64,000 nt of DNA, from the NCBI RefSeq assembly GCF_000966285.1, contig NZ_KQ031391.1:6076430-6140429 (forward strand), in the 5' to 3' direction. The translations under genes were made by a program, and so were the position numbers. Shown here piece by piece: positions 19,116-28,110 of this stretch; the stretch's first letter is position 1; the number at the start of each line of letters is the position of its first letter. This DNA is from Pseudofrankia sp. DC12 (lineage in GTDB: Bacteria > Actinomycetota > Actinomycetes > Frankiales > Frankiaceae). The notes under the pieces were generated by a model. The model was not told the origin of the DNA, searched no databases, and saw only the letters and a list, made by a program, of their open reading frames with translations.

Positions 19116-19595
19116 GTGCTTCGGGATCCAGCCCCGGCGGGTCCGACACGAGTTCGTCCGCGGCCATCGGGTACCGGTTCTGGCTCGACCACCACCGGCT
19201 CCGGGACCACCACCGCGCACACCACCGCGCCGGCGGCCCCCCCGGCCAGCACCGCGAAGAAGAACCCCTACACAGCAGCCCAGGTGTGTGGTTCCGGCTA
19301 TTCGCAGGTTGACAGACACACCCTGACCAGCGGCTCCACGACGGTGACGATCGTGCTGATGTACAACGGCAGCACCAACTGCGTGGTGACGATGAAGTCT
19401 GGCGCGGGCGTGGGCACGGCTCAGGCCATGTCGGCCTCGGTGCAGGCGCAGAACGGATCTTCGAAGGTGGCCGATTCGGGCTCCTACCAGTACTACGCCG
19501 GGCCGGTGAAGACGTATGCGAAGGCCATCTGCGTGAAGTGGGGCGGCAGCCTCGGCAGCGTCTCCTGGACGAGTGGCTGGTCCCACTGCGGCTGA
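19116..19595 (+). CDS. SapA-like (spore-associated protein A) domain protein, probably 5'-truncated
   Basis: 159 aa. Residues ~50-159 form a small beta-rich domain with conserved blocks AAQVCGSGYSQVDRHTL, NGSTNCVVTMKSGAGVGTA, SGSYQYYAGPVKTYAKAIC and a terminal SHCG; four Cys probably make disulfides. This matches the Streptomyces spore-associated protein A family, an extracellular domain also found at the C-terminus of receptor Ser/Thr kinases. The N-terminal 50 residues are a Ser/Thr/Pro linker (TGSGSTTTGSGTTTAHTT) with no signal peptide or membrane segment. Such a linker usually follows a kinase transmembrane helix, so this may be the remaining tail of a kinase gene. The GTG start at 19116 is uncertain. 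Confidence 0.6.
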   Translation: MLRDPAPAGPTRVRPRPSGTGSGSTTTGSGTTTAHTTAPAAPPASTAKKNPYTAAQVCGSGYSQVDRHTLTSGSTTVTIVLMYNGSTNCVVTMKSGAGVGTAQAMSASVQAQNGSSKVADSGSYQYYAGPVKTYAKAICVKWGGSLGSVSWTSGWSHCG

Positions 19596-19767
19596 CCTGC
19601 CAGCGCGTCGATCGGTGATGTCGCCGGTGACCGCCGCCATCACGCCGGACGTGAGTCACGTGCACCAGATCTGTGCGGGCAGTTCCGAGAAAGAGCTCCG
19701 GCGCTCCGATGAGATCGTTCCACACTGAAGATCGGCGCGGGCCGGAGCCCCGGCGCAGGAGTGGACG

Positions 19768-19965
19768 ATGACCGGCGCCCTGCCGCTGGCCGCCGCCGGT
19801 ATCTATCCGCACGTTCTGCTCGCGCCGCGACGGACCGGGCAGATCATCGGCGGCTATGACACCTGGATGAACCGCCACGGATGGGATGTCGTCCTCCTGG
19901 TTTCCGTGGTCAGCGGGCTATACTTCCTGGCCAGCGGCATCGCGATGTTTCTCGCCGGCGACTAA
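19768..19965 (+). CDS. Small single-pass membrane protein, unknown function
   Basis: 65 aa starting with ATG behind a good AGGAG ribosome-binding site. Residues 42-63 (VVLLVSVVSGLYFLASGIAM) form one membrane helix, preceded by a short soluble region with GYDTWMNRHGWD. Codon usage matches the surroundings. It lies 43 bp upstream of the AI-2E family gene on the same strand and may be co-expressed with it. No family is recognised. Confidence 0.55.
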   Translation: MTGALPLAAAGIYPHVLLAPRRTGQIIGGYDTWMNRHGWDVVLLVSVVSGLYFLASGIAMFLAGD

Positions 19966-20008
19966 CAGTCCTTTCTCTGGCTCTCGGAAGGCCGGGAACG
20001 CGGTGCGG

Positions 20009-21103
20009 ATGTCTTCTACCGGTACCCCGAAAGGATCGTTGGCCCGCCCGCTGGTGATCCTGCTGGGACTGGCCTCGGTGGCCGTCGCGACGGGCGGAGC
20101 CCGGGCCTTCCGGGACACGCTCGGCCCGGCGTTCCTGGCGTTGGTCCTCGTCGTCACCGTGCACCCCCTGCAGGCGTGGCTGCGCCGGCACGGGGTGCCC
20201 GGGTGGATCGGCGTCGTCGTGGTGATGGCGACGATCTACGCGATCCTGGCGGGCCTCCTGGTCGCCCTGGTCGCGTCGGCCGCCCGGCTGATCACATTGC
20301 TGCCGGACTACCGCCCGCAGTTCGAGCAACTGCTGGACCAGGGCTCGCGGTGGCTGGAGGACCTCGGTGTCCAGCCGCAACAGGCCAGCGCCGCGGTCGG
20401 CCGGCTCGACCTGTCCAAGCTGGCCGGCGTGCTGCGCAAGATTCTCTCCGGGCTGGCCTCGGTGGGGTCCAGCCTCGTTTTCCTCGTGACGCTGGTCTTC
20501 TTCCTGGCGATCGACGGAGAGTCCTTCGCGCGCAGGCTTGACGTGGTCGCCGGCTCACGGCCGCTCCTGGCGGCGGCCTTGCGGGATTTCGCCCGCAACA
20601 CCCGCCGTTACCTGGCCGTCTCCTCGCTCTTCGGGCTGGTCGTCGCCGCGCTCGACGTGCTTTCGCTGCAGTGGCTGGCGATCCCGCTACCGCTGTTGTG
20701 GGGGCTCTTGTCCTTCATCACCAACTACATCCCCAACATCGGGTTCGTGGTGGGCCTGATCCCGCCGGCGCTGCTCGGCCTGCTCGAGGGCGGCGTGATT
20801 CGGATGCTCTGGGTCGTGGTCGTCTACTCCTTGGTCAACATGGTGGTGCAGTCGTTCATCCAGCCGAAGATCGTCGGCAACGTGGTGCGGCTGTCCGCCA
20901 CGTTGACCTTCTTGTCGGTGGTGTTCTGGGCATACGTTCTCGGCCCGCTCGGGGCGCTGCTGGCGGTTCCGATGACCCTGCTGGCCAAGGCGCTGCTCAT
21001 CGACGCCGATCCCGCGGCCCAGTGGCTGCGCCCGCTCCTGGGCGACACCGCCGCCGAGGCCGCGGGAGCGGATGGCTCGGCCCGTGCCTCTCCGCCAGCC
21101 TAG
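20009..21103 (+). CDS. AI-2E family transporter (TqsA/PerM-like)
   Basis: 364 aa from ATG 20009 (a GTG two codons earlier is possible). There are about eight hydrophobic segments and the family signature in the C-terminal half: LLWGLLSFITNYIPNIGFVV, LIPPALLGLLEG, and NMVVQSFIQPKIVGNVVRLS, then VFWAYVLGPLGALLAVPMTL. Members export AI-2, ions or other solutes; the substrate cannot be predicted. The 45-residue N-terminal extension of the longest ORF has poor composition and is rejected. It ends 6 bp from the convergent FUSC gene. Confidence 0.92.
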   Translation: MSSTGTPKGSLARPLVILLGLASVAVATGGARAFRDTLGPAFLALVLVVTVHPLQAWLRRHGVPGWIGVVVVMATIYAILAGLLVALVASAARLITLLPDYRPQFEQLLDQGSRWLEDLGVQPQQASAAVGRLDLSKLAGVLRKILSGLASVGSSLVFLVTLVFFLAIDGESFARRLDVVAGSRPLLAAALRDFARNTRRYLAVSSLFGLVVAALDVLSLQWLAIPLPLLWGLLSFITNYIPNIGFVVGLIPPALLGLLEGGVIRMLWVVVVYSLVNMVVQSFIQPKIVGNVVRLSATLTFLSVVFWAYVLGPLGALLAVPMTLLAKALLIDADPAAQWLRPLLGDTAAEAAGADGSARASPPA

Positions 21104-21109
21104 GCCGGC

Positions 21110-23374
21110 TCAGCGGTGGGGGGCGGAGTCGACGAGGGCCGCGAACTCGCGCCGTAGGGGCGGAAACGGGGGCAGCCCCACCGGCTCGGGTGGCGGCGGC
21201 CGGTCGTCGCCGCGCATGCCAGCGGCGAGCTGGCCGAACAGGAGCCGGATGCCTTCGGGGGTGGCGGCGGTGGCGGGCAGGGCATCGCGCAGCCCGGGCG
21301 GTTCCAGCAGGACGAGGTAGCCGAGCCGGCGGGCGGCGACCACTGTGGGCCAGGTCGCCCGTGCTGCCTCTCCTGGCTCGTTGTCGGCCTCGACGTGCAT
21401 TTCGGAGAGCCATTCGAGGGTCGCCTCGACGTGGTGGCGGTCCGCTCCGCGCCGCCGGTCCCGCCGGTCCCGCCGCTGCTCCCGTCCGCCGCGGTCGGGC
21501 CCCTGGGTAGCCCGCGTGGCCGGGGGAGTGCCTGGGCCCGAAGCCTCCGCGAGGAGGTTCGCCAGCAGGGTGCCGATGGCGCCCACGCAGTCGCCCAGCG
21601 CGTACGGCAGCCGGTGGCCGGCGACCCGTGGCCACAGGACCAGCGAGGCGGCCAGGCCGACGACCAGCCCGAGCAGCGTGTCGACGAGCCGGGAGGTCAG
21701 CATCGACTCGGCCGACTGGCCCGGACCAGCGACCTGGGCGACGAGCATCGTCAGCGGCATCACCAGCAGCGCCCCGAACCCGCCGTTGGCCGGGTTGAGC
21801 AGCTCGATCGCGGCCTGCAGGACCATGACGCCTACGATCAGCGACCACAGGGGCAGCGGGACGGTCAGCAGCGCGAAGGCGACGAGTGCCCCCAGGGCGG
21901 TGCCGAGCAGGTGCTGCACGGTGTGCTGCCCGGCTACCCGGGCCGTCCGCACCTCCAGGACCGAGGCGGCGGCGACCGGGGCCCAGTACGGCCGGTCGAC
22001 ACCGGCGGCGATCGCGAGCAGCGCCGCGGCGGCCGTCGCGAGGCAACACCGCGTCGCCCACGGCCATGCCGGTGACCGCGGCCGCAGCCCGTCCGCCAGC
22101 AGGTCGCGGGTCGGTGCGATGATCGGCGCCAGTGGCCGTACCCCGGTGGGGCGGGCCAGGTCGGCCACCGTCACGGCGAGCCGGTGCCAGGCCCACGACG
22201 TGTGGTCCTGCCGGTGCCGCGCCGCCGCCCGGCCGTGGCGGGGCCCCGGCCCGGCGGTCTTGGCCGGCGCCGAGGTCCGGGTCCGCCCCGCAGGGCGGCT
22301 CCGTGCCTCGGTGCGGTCGGCCAGGACGTTGGCGCGCCCCGCGGCGCCGGCCCAGGCAGTGGCCAGCGCGGCGGTACCGGCGCCGTCCGGCCGCGCGGGC
22401 GGCTGCGGCGGGCGGCGACGCCACCGGCCAGGACCACGCCACCCGCCAGAACCTCGCCGTAGGTCGTAACGGCCGTTGGCGACGCCCGCGGCATACTCCC
22501 GCAGCCGCCCGGCCACGCTGGCCGGCGGTCGTCGCCCGGTCAGGGTCGCGTAGTCGACGATCCGGGTGAAGACGCGGCGCAGCCGGGCGGCGATGGCGGC
22601 GAGCGCGCCGCCAGGGCGGTCCCGGGCCACGATCACCTCGGCTCGCCGGATCTCCCGCTCGGCGTCGTGCCGGGTGACCTCGGTCTGTTTCGTTCCGACG
22701 GTGTCGGACATGGCGGCGAGCGCTTTCAGGGCCTCGGCCACTGCGCGCCTGCTTGGCCCGGTCTGGTCGCCGTGGGCGCAGATCATCGTGAGTAAGTAGG
22801 CGAAGGCCGCGCCGGCGAGCGTGAGTGCGGCACGCGTCCCGATGTTCGCGATGCCTGGCGGAAGCTGGGTGGCGACGGCGCAGGCGACCACGATGGGCAC
22901 GGCGCCGGGTGGGGGCGCGAGCAGGGCCGCGAACAGCACCGTGGCGACGAACGCCACGGCGGCGACCGCGATGGCGGTCCGCCACGGGTTGCCCCCGGCC
23001 ATGGCCCCGATGGTGCCCGCGGCGGCGGAACCGACCGCGACGACCGGCAGCGCCCGCGCCCGGTACCGCCAGCTGGACCTCGGGTAGTAGATCGCGGTCA
23101 CCGCCCCCAAGGTGGCGGTCAGCCCCAGAGCGAGCTGGCCCGTCACCTCCCCGAGGATCAGCGGAATCCCCGTGGCCAGCGCGCTGACCAGCGAAAGGCG
23201 CCCCCGCCCGGGTGGCGGCCGGCGCACCGTGAAGGCGCCCCGCACCGAAACCCGGCCCGACACGGGCGCGCCCCGTCGCACCAGCTCCACCCGGGCGCTA
23301 TGCCCGCCGCCCGCCGCCGCTAGCCCGTCGCGGGGAAAGTGCCGCTCAAGGGGGTGACCGCCGCCTTGGCCCAC
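21110..23374 (-). CDS. FUSC family membrane protein (aromatic acid/drug exporter-like)
   Basis: Up to 754 aa; the true start may be a GTG about 40 codons in, before VSVRGAFTVRR. Two membrane blocks of about six helices each are separated by a cytoplasmic Arg-rich linker. The N-block has ATGIPLILGEVTGQLALGLT and AIYYPRSSWRYRARALPVVA; the C-block has AAGVDRPYWAPVAAASVLEV and QHTVQHLLGTALGALVAFAL, the FUSC signature. The family resembles AaeB/YccS exporters. The central linker (about residues 300-420) is unusually long and rich in Arg, Gly and Ala. A clear paralogue lies at 56686. Confidence 0.9.
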   Translation of the reverse strand: MGQGGGHPLERHFPRDGLAAAGGGHSARVELVRRGAPVSGRVSVRGAFTVRRPPPGRGRLSLVSALATGIPLILGEVTGQLALGLTATLGAVTAIYYPRSSWRYRARALPVVAVGSAAAGTIGAMAGGNPWRTAIAVAAVAFVATVLFAALLAPPPGAVPIVVACAVATQLPPGIANIGTRAALTLAGAAFAYLLTMICAHGDQTGPSRRAVAEALKALAAMSDTVGTKQTEVTRHDAEREIRRAEVIVARDRPGGALAAIAARLRRVFTRIVDYATLTGRRPPASVAGRLREYAAGVANGRYDLRRGSGGWRGPGRWRRRPPQPPARPDGAGTAALATAWAGAAGRANVLADRTEARSRPAGRTRTSAPAKTAGPGPRHGRAAARHRQDHTSWAWHRLAVTVADLARPTGVRPLAPIIAPTRDLLADGLRPRSPAWPWATRCCLATAAAALLAIAAGVDRPYWAPVAAASVLEVRTARVAGQHTVQHLLGTALGALVAFALLTVPLPLWSLIVGVMVLQAAIELLNPANGGFGALLVMPLTMLVAQVAGPGQSAESMLTSRLVDTLLGLVVGLAASLVLWPRVAGHRLPYALGDCVGAIGTLLANLLAEASGPGTPPATRATQGPDRGGREQRRDRRDRRRGADRHHVEATLEWLSEMHVEADNEPGEAARATWPTVVAARRLGYLVLLEPPGLRDALPATAATPEGIRLLFGQLAAGMRGDDRPPPPEPVGLPPFPPLRREFAALVDSAPHR

Positions 23375-23501
23375 GGATCATTGCGCGGTCCCGCCAACGG
23401 CCCATGTGGTCACGCTTCGGTCAGCCTTACCTCTTCTGGGTAATGACGGGGGAGTGACGCTGTTGGGCGCCGCTCGAAGCGGCATGGAGGTGTAATAGCC
23501 G

Positions 23502-23885
23502 ATGAACTATCCACTTCTCGGTGTGTTCTTGACGATGCTCTGGTTCTGCCTGTTCGCGATCTGGATGGGCCTCCTTTTCGTCGTGATGGCCGACATATTC
23601 CGTAGCCGGGACCTTTCGGGCTGGGGCAAGGCCGGCTGGGTGGTCGGGACGATCATCTTTCCGCTGGTGGGAGTCCTGTGCTACATGGCCGTCCGCGGGG
23701 ACGGTATGAGCGAGCGGTCCGCCGAGGAGACGAAGCAGCGCGCGGCCCATTACCAGGGCTTCCGGCCTTCCGCTGTGCAGCCTCGTGCGGTCTCCGACGA
23801 GGTGGCGAAGCTTGCCGACCTCCGTAAGCGGGGTGAGATCACCCAGGCCGAGTACGAGCGTGAGAAGTCGCGAATCCTGGCCTGA
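23502..23885 (+). CDS. PLDc_N/SHOCT domain membrane protein
   Basis: 127 aa. Two membrane helices (residues ~5-32 and ~45-65) form a PLDc_N (cardiolipin synthase N-terminal-like) unit: DIFRSRDLSGWGKAGWVVGT then IIFPLVGVLCYMAVRG. The C-terminal 30 residues are a SHOCT domain (EVAKLADLRKRGEITQAEYE REKSRIL). SHOCT domains are short helical segments thought to mediate oligomerisation. It is a common orphan membrane protein of actinobacteria with unknown role. ATG at 23502 is well placed. Confidence 0.9.
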   Translation: MNYPLLGVFLTMLWFCLFAIWMGLLFVVMADIFRSRDLSGWGKAGWVVGTIIFPLVGVLCYMAVRGDGMSERSAEETKQRAAHYQGFRPSAVQPRAVSDEVAKLADLRKRGEITQAEYEREKSRILA

Positions 23886-24185
23886 GGCGGAGACCGCCGC
23901 GCGCAGCTGTCACACCACAGACCGGGCCGCGGATCTCCGGCTGACGACGGGAGGTAGGGCTGGCCGTCGTCAATGCGCGTCGGCTCCTTGCCGCGGAGCC
24001 GAGGGCTCTTCCGCTCAGCGGAACCAGCGACGTTCGGGCCTGGGGTGGTGCCGCTACGCTGCGCCGGAGGCCGATGCCGACGTTCGAGCTGGGGTCCGCG
24101 AGCAACCCGCCGGCGTGGTCACCGTCGGGCCAGGCGTCCGTGGGTCCGGTCAGCGCCGCTATGAGTGTTTGTGGGGTTTGCGCCT
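23886..24185. other. Intergenic region with two short hairpins
   Basis: 300 bp with no gene. It holds a perfect 7-bp inverted repeat, CGGCTCC-TTGCCGC-GGAGCCG (23981-24001), followed at once by a second one, TTCCGC-TCA-GCGGAA. They could be transcription terminators of the SHOCT gene, but no T-run follows. Confidence 0.35.
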
Positions 24186-25868
24186 ATGTCTCTCGCCAGC
24201 CGGATGATCGGCAACCGGTACGGTCTGCCGCCGGCCAGCGGCCGGGCCAAGGCCGAGAAGGGCCTCCAGATCCCAGGCGCGGACGGGCAGATCCTGCTCG
24301 CCGACCGCTACTACCCGGCCGACAGCGGGGACAGCTCGGACACCGGTGAGCGCACACCTCCGCCGATCCTGCTCATCCGGTCGCCGTACGGTCGCGGCGC
24401 CCTGTTCGGCGCCGGGCAGGGCCTGCTGTTCGCCGAGCGTGGCTACCAGGTGGTCATCCAGAGCTGTCGCGGCACGTCCGGCTCGGCCGGGCCGTTCGTG
24501 CCCCAGGTGCACGAGAAGGCCGACGGGCTGGCGGCGCTGGAGTGGATTCGGAGCCAGCCCTGGTACGGCGGGACGATCGCGACGATCGGCCCCAGCTACC
24601 TCGGCTACACCCAGTGGGCGGTGGCCGGCGAGAAGGAGGCCCAGCTCGCCGCGATCGTCCCGACGATCACGATGCCGCACTTCGCGTTGCCCACCTACGA
24701 CGGCGGCTCGTTCTCCCTGGCCAACAGCCTGGAATGGTCGTCGATGATGGCGAACATGCGGCAGGGCGGCCTGGCGATGGCCCGGGTGATGCTCGCCCAG
24801 CTGCGCGGCGGCTCACCGGCGCTGCGGCGCGGGATGGCGACCCTGCCGCTGTCCGAGTCGGACACCGCCGTCCTCGGCCGCCACGTGGACTTCTACCAGG
24901 ACTGGCTGACCCACGGCCCGGACGACGAGTACTGGACCCGGCAGGATCACCGGCCCACCCTCGCGAACGTCACCGCGCCGGTCCTGATGGTGACCGGCTG
25001 GTACGACATCTTCCTGCCCTGGCAGATCGAGAGCTACCAGCTCCTGCGCGACGCGGGCAACCCGCCCCGGCTCGTCGTCGGGCCCTGGTTCCACGTCTCG
25101 CGCGACGCCGCCGGGCCGACCATGACCGAGACGCTCGCCTTCCTCGACGCCCAGGTCCGCGGCATCGGACCAGCGCCGGACCCGATCGTCCGGGCCTACG
25201 TCACCGGCGAGGGCGGCGGGTGGCGGGAGTATCCGCACTGGCCGCCGCCCGGCATCGTCCCGACGACCTACCACCTGCAGCCGGGCGGGAACCTCTCGAC
25301 AGACGAGCCGGCGGCCGGCGGCGAGCCGGACGTCATCCGCTACGACCCGGCCGACCCGACCCCGTCGCTCGGCGGCCCCCGGCTGGGCCGCGATGCCGGC
25401 GCCCAGGACAACGCGGCGCTTGAGGCCCGCGCCGACGTCCTGACCTACACCGGCCCGCCGCTGGCCGCCCCCGTGCAGTTCGCGGGCACCGTGACCGCGT
25501 CGATCGAGGCCAGCTCGGACCGGGAGACCTTCGACGTCTTCGTCCGGCTGTGCGACGTGTCCCCGGCGGGCGTCTCGACCAACGTCTGCGACCGGCTGGT
25601 CCGGCTCGCGCCCGACCCGCAGGCGCCACCCGGGACCGTCCGGGCGGCCAGCCTCCAGCTGTGGCCGGCGGCCCACCACTTCCAGACCGGGCATCGCATC
25701 CGCGTGCAGGTCTCCTGCGGGGCGCACCCGCGCTACGCCCGCAACCTCGGCACCGGCGAGCCGCTCGCGTCGGCGACGACGATGCTCACCGCGACCCAGC
25801 ACATCCACCACGATGCCGCGCATCCCTCGTCGGTCGTCCTGCCCGTCCTGCCCACGGCGGCGAGCTGA
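24186..25868 (+). CDS. CocE/NonD family hydrolase (X-Pro dipeptidyl-peptidase S15 type)
   Basis: 560 aa from ATG 24186. The N-terminal alpha/beta hydrolase has RSPYGRGALFGAGQG, QSCRGTSGSAGPF (oxyanion region) and IGPSYLGYTQWAVAG, in which the Ser of GPSYLG is the nucleophile. A TGWYDIFLPWQIESYQLL segment carries the catalytic Asp, and VVGPWFHVSRDA the His. The C-terminal third is the jelly-roll domain (FAGTVTASIEASSDRETFDV, HRIRVQVSCGAHPRYARNLG). These enzymes hydrolyse acyl bonds in esters or amides; the substrate here is unknown. There is no signal peptide, so it is cytoplasmic. Confidence 0.93.
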   Translation: MSLASRMIGNRYGLPPASGRAKAEKGLQIPGADGQILLADRYYPADSGDSSDTGERTPPPILLIRSPYGRGALFGAGQGLLFAERGYQVVIQSCRGTSGSAGPFVPQVHEKADGLAALEWIRSQPWYGGTIATIGPSYLGYTQWAVAGEKEAQLAAIVPTITMPHFALPTYDGGSFSLANSLEWSSMMANMRQGGLAMARVMLAQLRGGSPALRRGMATLPLSESDTAVLGRHVDFYQDWLTHGPDDEYWTRQDHRPTLANVTAPVLMVTGWYDIFLPWQIESYQLLRDAGNPPRLVVGPWFHVSRDAAGPTMTETLAFLDAQVRGIGPAPDPIVRAYVTGEGGGWREYPHWPPPGIVPTTYHLQPGGNLSTDEPAAGGEPDVIRYDPADPTPSLGGPRLGRDAGAQDNAALEARADVLTYTGPPLAAPVQFAGTVTASIEASSDRETFDVFVRLCDVSPAGVSTNVCDRLVRLAPDPQAPPGTVRAASLQLWPAAHHFQTGHRIRVQVSCGAHPRYARNLGTGEPLASATTMLTATQHIHHDAAHPSSVVLPVLPTAAS

Positions 25869-25901
25869 CCCCGCGGGCACGCGCTAGGCGGGCCGACGCT
25901 G

Positions 25902-25997
25902 TCAGGGCCTGGTCGTGGTGGCCGGCTGCTCGGTGCCGGCGGCCCAGGCCCGGTGCTCGCTGGGGCTGATCCCCCGGACCCGCTTGAAGGCGGCGAG
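25902..25997 (-). pseudogene. C-terminal tail of an AraC-family regulator
   Basis: 31 codons read LAAFKRVRGISPSEHRAWAA and so on to a stop. AAFKRVRGISPSEHR matches the final recognition helix and end of AraC/XylS HTH domains (F-KR-x-G-x-SP-x-x-R). An in-frame TAG lies directly upstream at 25998-26000, so the rest of the gene is gone. It is a relic only. Confidence 0.55.
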
Positions 25998-26141
25998 CTA
26001 GGCGACCGTCCACGGCGCTCATGGTCCGCAGTGAGACCCGCCAGCCGGGAGAGGATCCATGGCTGAAGAACTCGGTTTCAGGCGCCAGCGTCCAGGGCCG
26101 GACCGACGGACGGCTCCCGGCGAAAGGGCGGCCTCCCGGGG

Positions 26142-27734
26142 TCAGGCACCGGCGGTCCCGGGGTCGATGTGCACGATCTCGCCGGTCTCGGTGACCGCGA
26201 GGTCCTGCCGCAGCGTCTCGCCGGTGAAGTACGACGGCTTGACGATCCGCCAGATGACGAACGCCACCAGCCCGACGAGGACCGAGGCGAACGCGACCAG
26301 GAAGACCCCGCCGATCCGCCAGTGCGGGGCGAACGGCATCAGCCAGGTGGTGTAGCTGTCATCGGTCGCCACGTCCCAGCCGCTCCAGACCGTCCACGCG
26401 CCGGCGAACCACAGGATCAGGCCGCCAAGCGTCGGCAGCACGCCCCGCAGCCAGAACGACCGCATGCTGTGCAGCAGCGTCCTGCGGAACGCCCAGGTGC
26501 AGGTGAAGCCGGTCAGCCCGTAGTAGATCGCGATGAACAGGCCGATCGCCGTGACCGCGTCGCTGATCACCTGGCCCGACGACATGTAGTTCATCGCGAC
26601 GTACAGCACCACCGAGATCGTGCCCATGACCACCGTCGACACGGTCGGCGTCAGGTACTTCGGGTGCATGCGGGCGAACGAGGCCGGGATCGCCTTGTGG
26701 ACGGCCATCGACAGGGTGGTGCGGGCGGTCGGCAGGATCGTCGTCTGCGTGCAGGCCGCGGCCGACGTCAGCACCATGAGGATCAGCAGGTGGGACAGGA
26801 CCGAGCCGAAGCCCGACCCGCCGAAGACAGCCTTGCCGAGGATCGACAGGACGTCGCCGGAGTGGTCCGGGTTGGCGAGGCCGATCCCGCTGTCGCCGAC
26901 GCCGGCGAACGACTGGGCCGCCATCGTCACGAGGATGTACGTGACCAGCAGCAGCACCGTCGACAGGATGGCCGCGCGCCCCGGCGTCTCGGTCGGGTTC
27001 TCGGTCTCCTCGTTGACGGCGACGGCGGAGTCCCAGCCCCAGTAGATGAACAGCATCAGCGTGATGCCGTTGAAGAAGCTCGCGAAGTCGCCGCCGAACG
27101 GGTTGAACCAGGACCAGCTCACGCCGAGCGACCCGACCGGCGCGGTCCCGGCGCCGACCTTGACCAGGGCGACGATCGAGAAGACGAGCAGCACGACGAC
27201 CTCGACCGCGAGCAGCGCCTTCTGGATGTTGGCCGAGATCTCGATGCCGCGATAGCAGATGTAGCTCATCAGGATGATCCACAGGATGCCGACCAGGAGC
27301 ACCCAGGAGCTGGCCGGGTCGGAGCCGATCCCGTCCGCGTTGAACAGCAGGAACAGGTACTGGCCGGCGACCTGGGCCAGGCTCGCCATGACCAGCACGT
27401 CGGCCGCGATGATCGCCCAGCCGCCCCACCAGCCTGCGCTCGGCCCGAACGCACGCCCGGCCCAGGTGAACGTCGTGCCGCAGTCCGGGTCGACGCGGTT
27501 GAGCTCGGCGTAGCCGATCGAGGTGAACAGGATCGGGACGAACGCCAGGATGACGACGATGGGCGTGTGGATGCCCACGAACGACACGACCAGCCCGAGG
27601 GTGGCGGCGAGGCTGTAGGCCGGCGCCGTCGAGGCGACGCCGATCACCACGGAGGACGCGAGCCCGAGAGCGCCGGTCTTCAGCCCTTTCTCGGGCGGTG
27701 TGCGGACGGTGACCGTCGGTGCGACTGCGGACAT
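26142..27734 (-). CDS. APC superfamily amino acid/polyamine permease
   Basis: 530 aa from ATG 27734, preceded by a strong GGAGGT site. There are about 12-13 membrane segments. The first helix region has GLASSVVIGVASTAPAYSLA, the unwound helix typical of APC transporters, then ELNRVDPDCGTTFTWAGRAF and YWGWDSAVAVNEETENPTET, a segment of the GABA/amino-acid permease subgroup. It would import amino acids or amines by proton symport. It ends with an acidic tail. The regulator is not evident; an AraC remnant lies downstream. Confidence 0.93.
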   Translation of the reverse strand: MSAVAPTVTVRTPPEKGLKTGALGLASSVVIGVASTAPAYSLAATLGLVVSFVGIHTPIVVILAFVPILFTSIGYAELNRVDPDCGTTFTWAGRAFGPSAGWWGGWAIIAADVLVMASLAQVAGQYLFLLFNADGIGSDPASSWVLLVGILWIILMSYICYRGIEISANIQKALLAVEVVVLLVFSIVALVKVGAGTAPVGSLGVSWSWFNPFGGDFASFFNGITLMLFIYWGWDSAVAVNEETENPTETPGRAAILSTVLLLVTYILVTMAAQSFAGVGDSGIGLANPDHSGDVLSILGKAVFGGSGFGSVLSHLLILMVLTSAAACTQTTILPTARTTLSMAVHKAIPASFARMHPKYLTPTVSTVVMGTISVVLYVAMNYMSSGQVISDAVTAIGLFIAIYYGLTGFTCTWAFRRTLLHSMRSFWLRGVLPTLGGLILWFAGAWTVWSGWDVATDDSYTTWLMPFAPHWRIGGVFLVAFASVLVGLVAFVIWRIVKPSYFTGETLRQDLAVTETGEIVHIDPGTAGA

Positions 27735-27900
27735 GGGCGATACCTCCGGCCGGATATGGCTGAGAACCGCAGAATTTACCCCCCTTGGACCACAGAATCC
27801 ATGGCGAAACCAGAAGGTAACGATGGTTTCCAGGCATCGGGTCGCCGCGTCTGCGGGCCGTGCCTGATCCACATCGCATTCGGGCCGTCAGGTCCTCGGG

Positions 27901-28110
27901 CGCGGGCCGGGGGGACGGCCGGGCACCGCTTCCGGCGTCACGCTCGGGCTGGCGGTCAGTGCCGGCGGCCTGTGCGCCCCGGTCTGGGGCGCCGTCGCGG
28001 ACGCCCACGGCATCGCCGCGGCCTTCACCGTCCTGTGCTTCGTCCCGCTGCGCTCGCTGGTGCTGGTCACGTTCCTGCCGGAGCCCGAGGACGGATGGCG
28101 ACGTCGATGA
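27901..28110 (+). pseudogene. C-terminal fragment of an MFS transporter
   Basis: One frame reads GTASGVTLGLAVSAGGLCAP, VWGAVADAHGIAAAFTVLC and LVLVTFLPEPEDGWRRR before the stop at 28110. This is the typical last two helices and PEP tail of an MFS efflux protein of the fosmidomycin-resistance/Fsr-like type. There is no start codon and nothing of the other helices upstream. Its end overlaps the 3' end of the antisense gene at 28067 by 44 bp, so this junction was created by a rearrangement. Confidence 0.6.
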
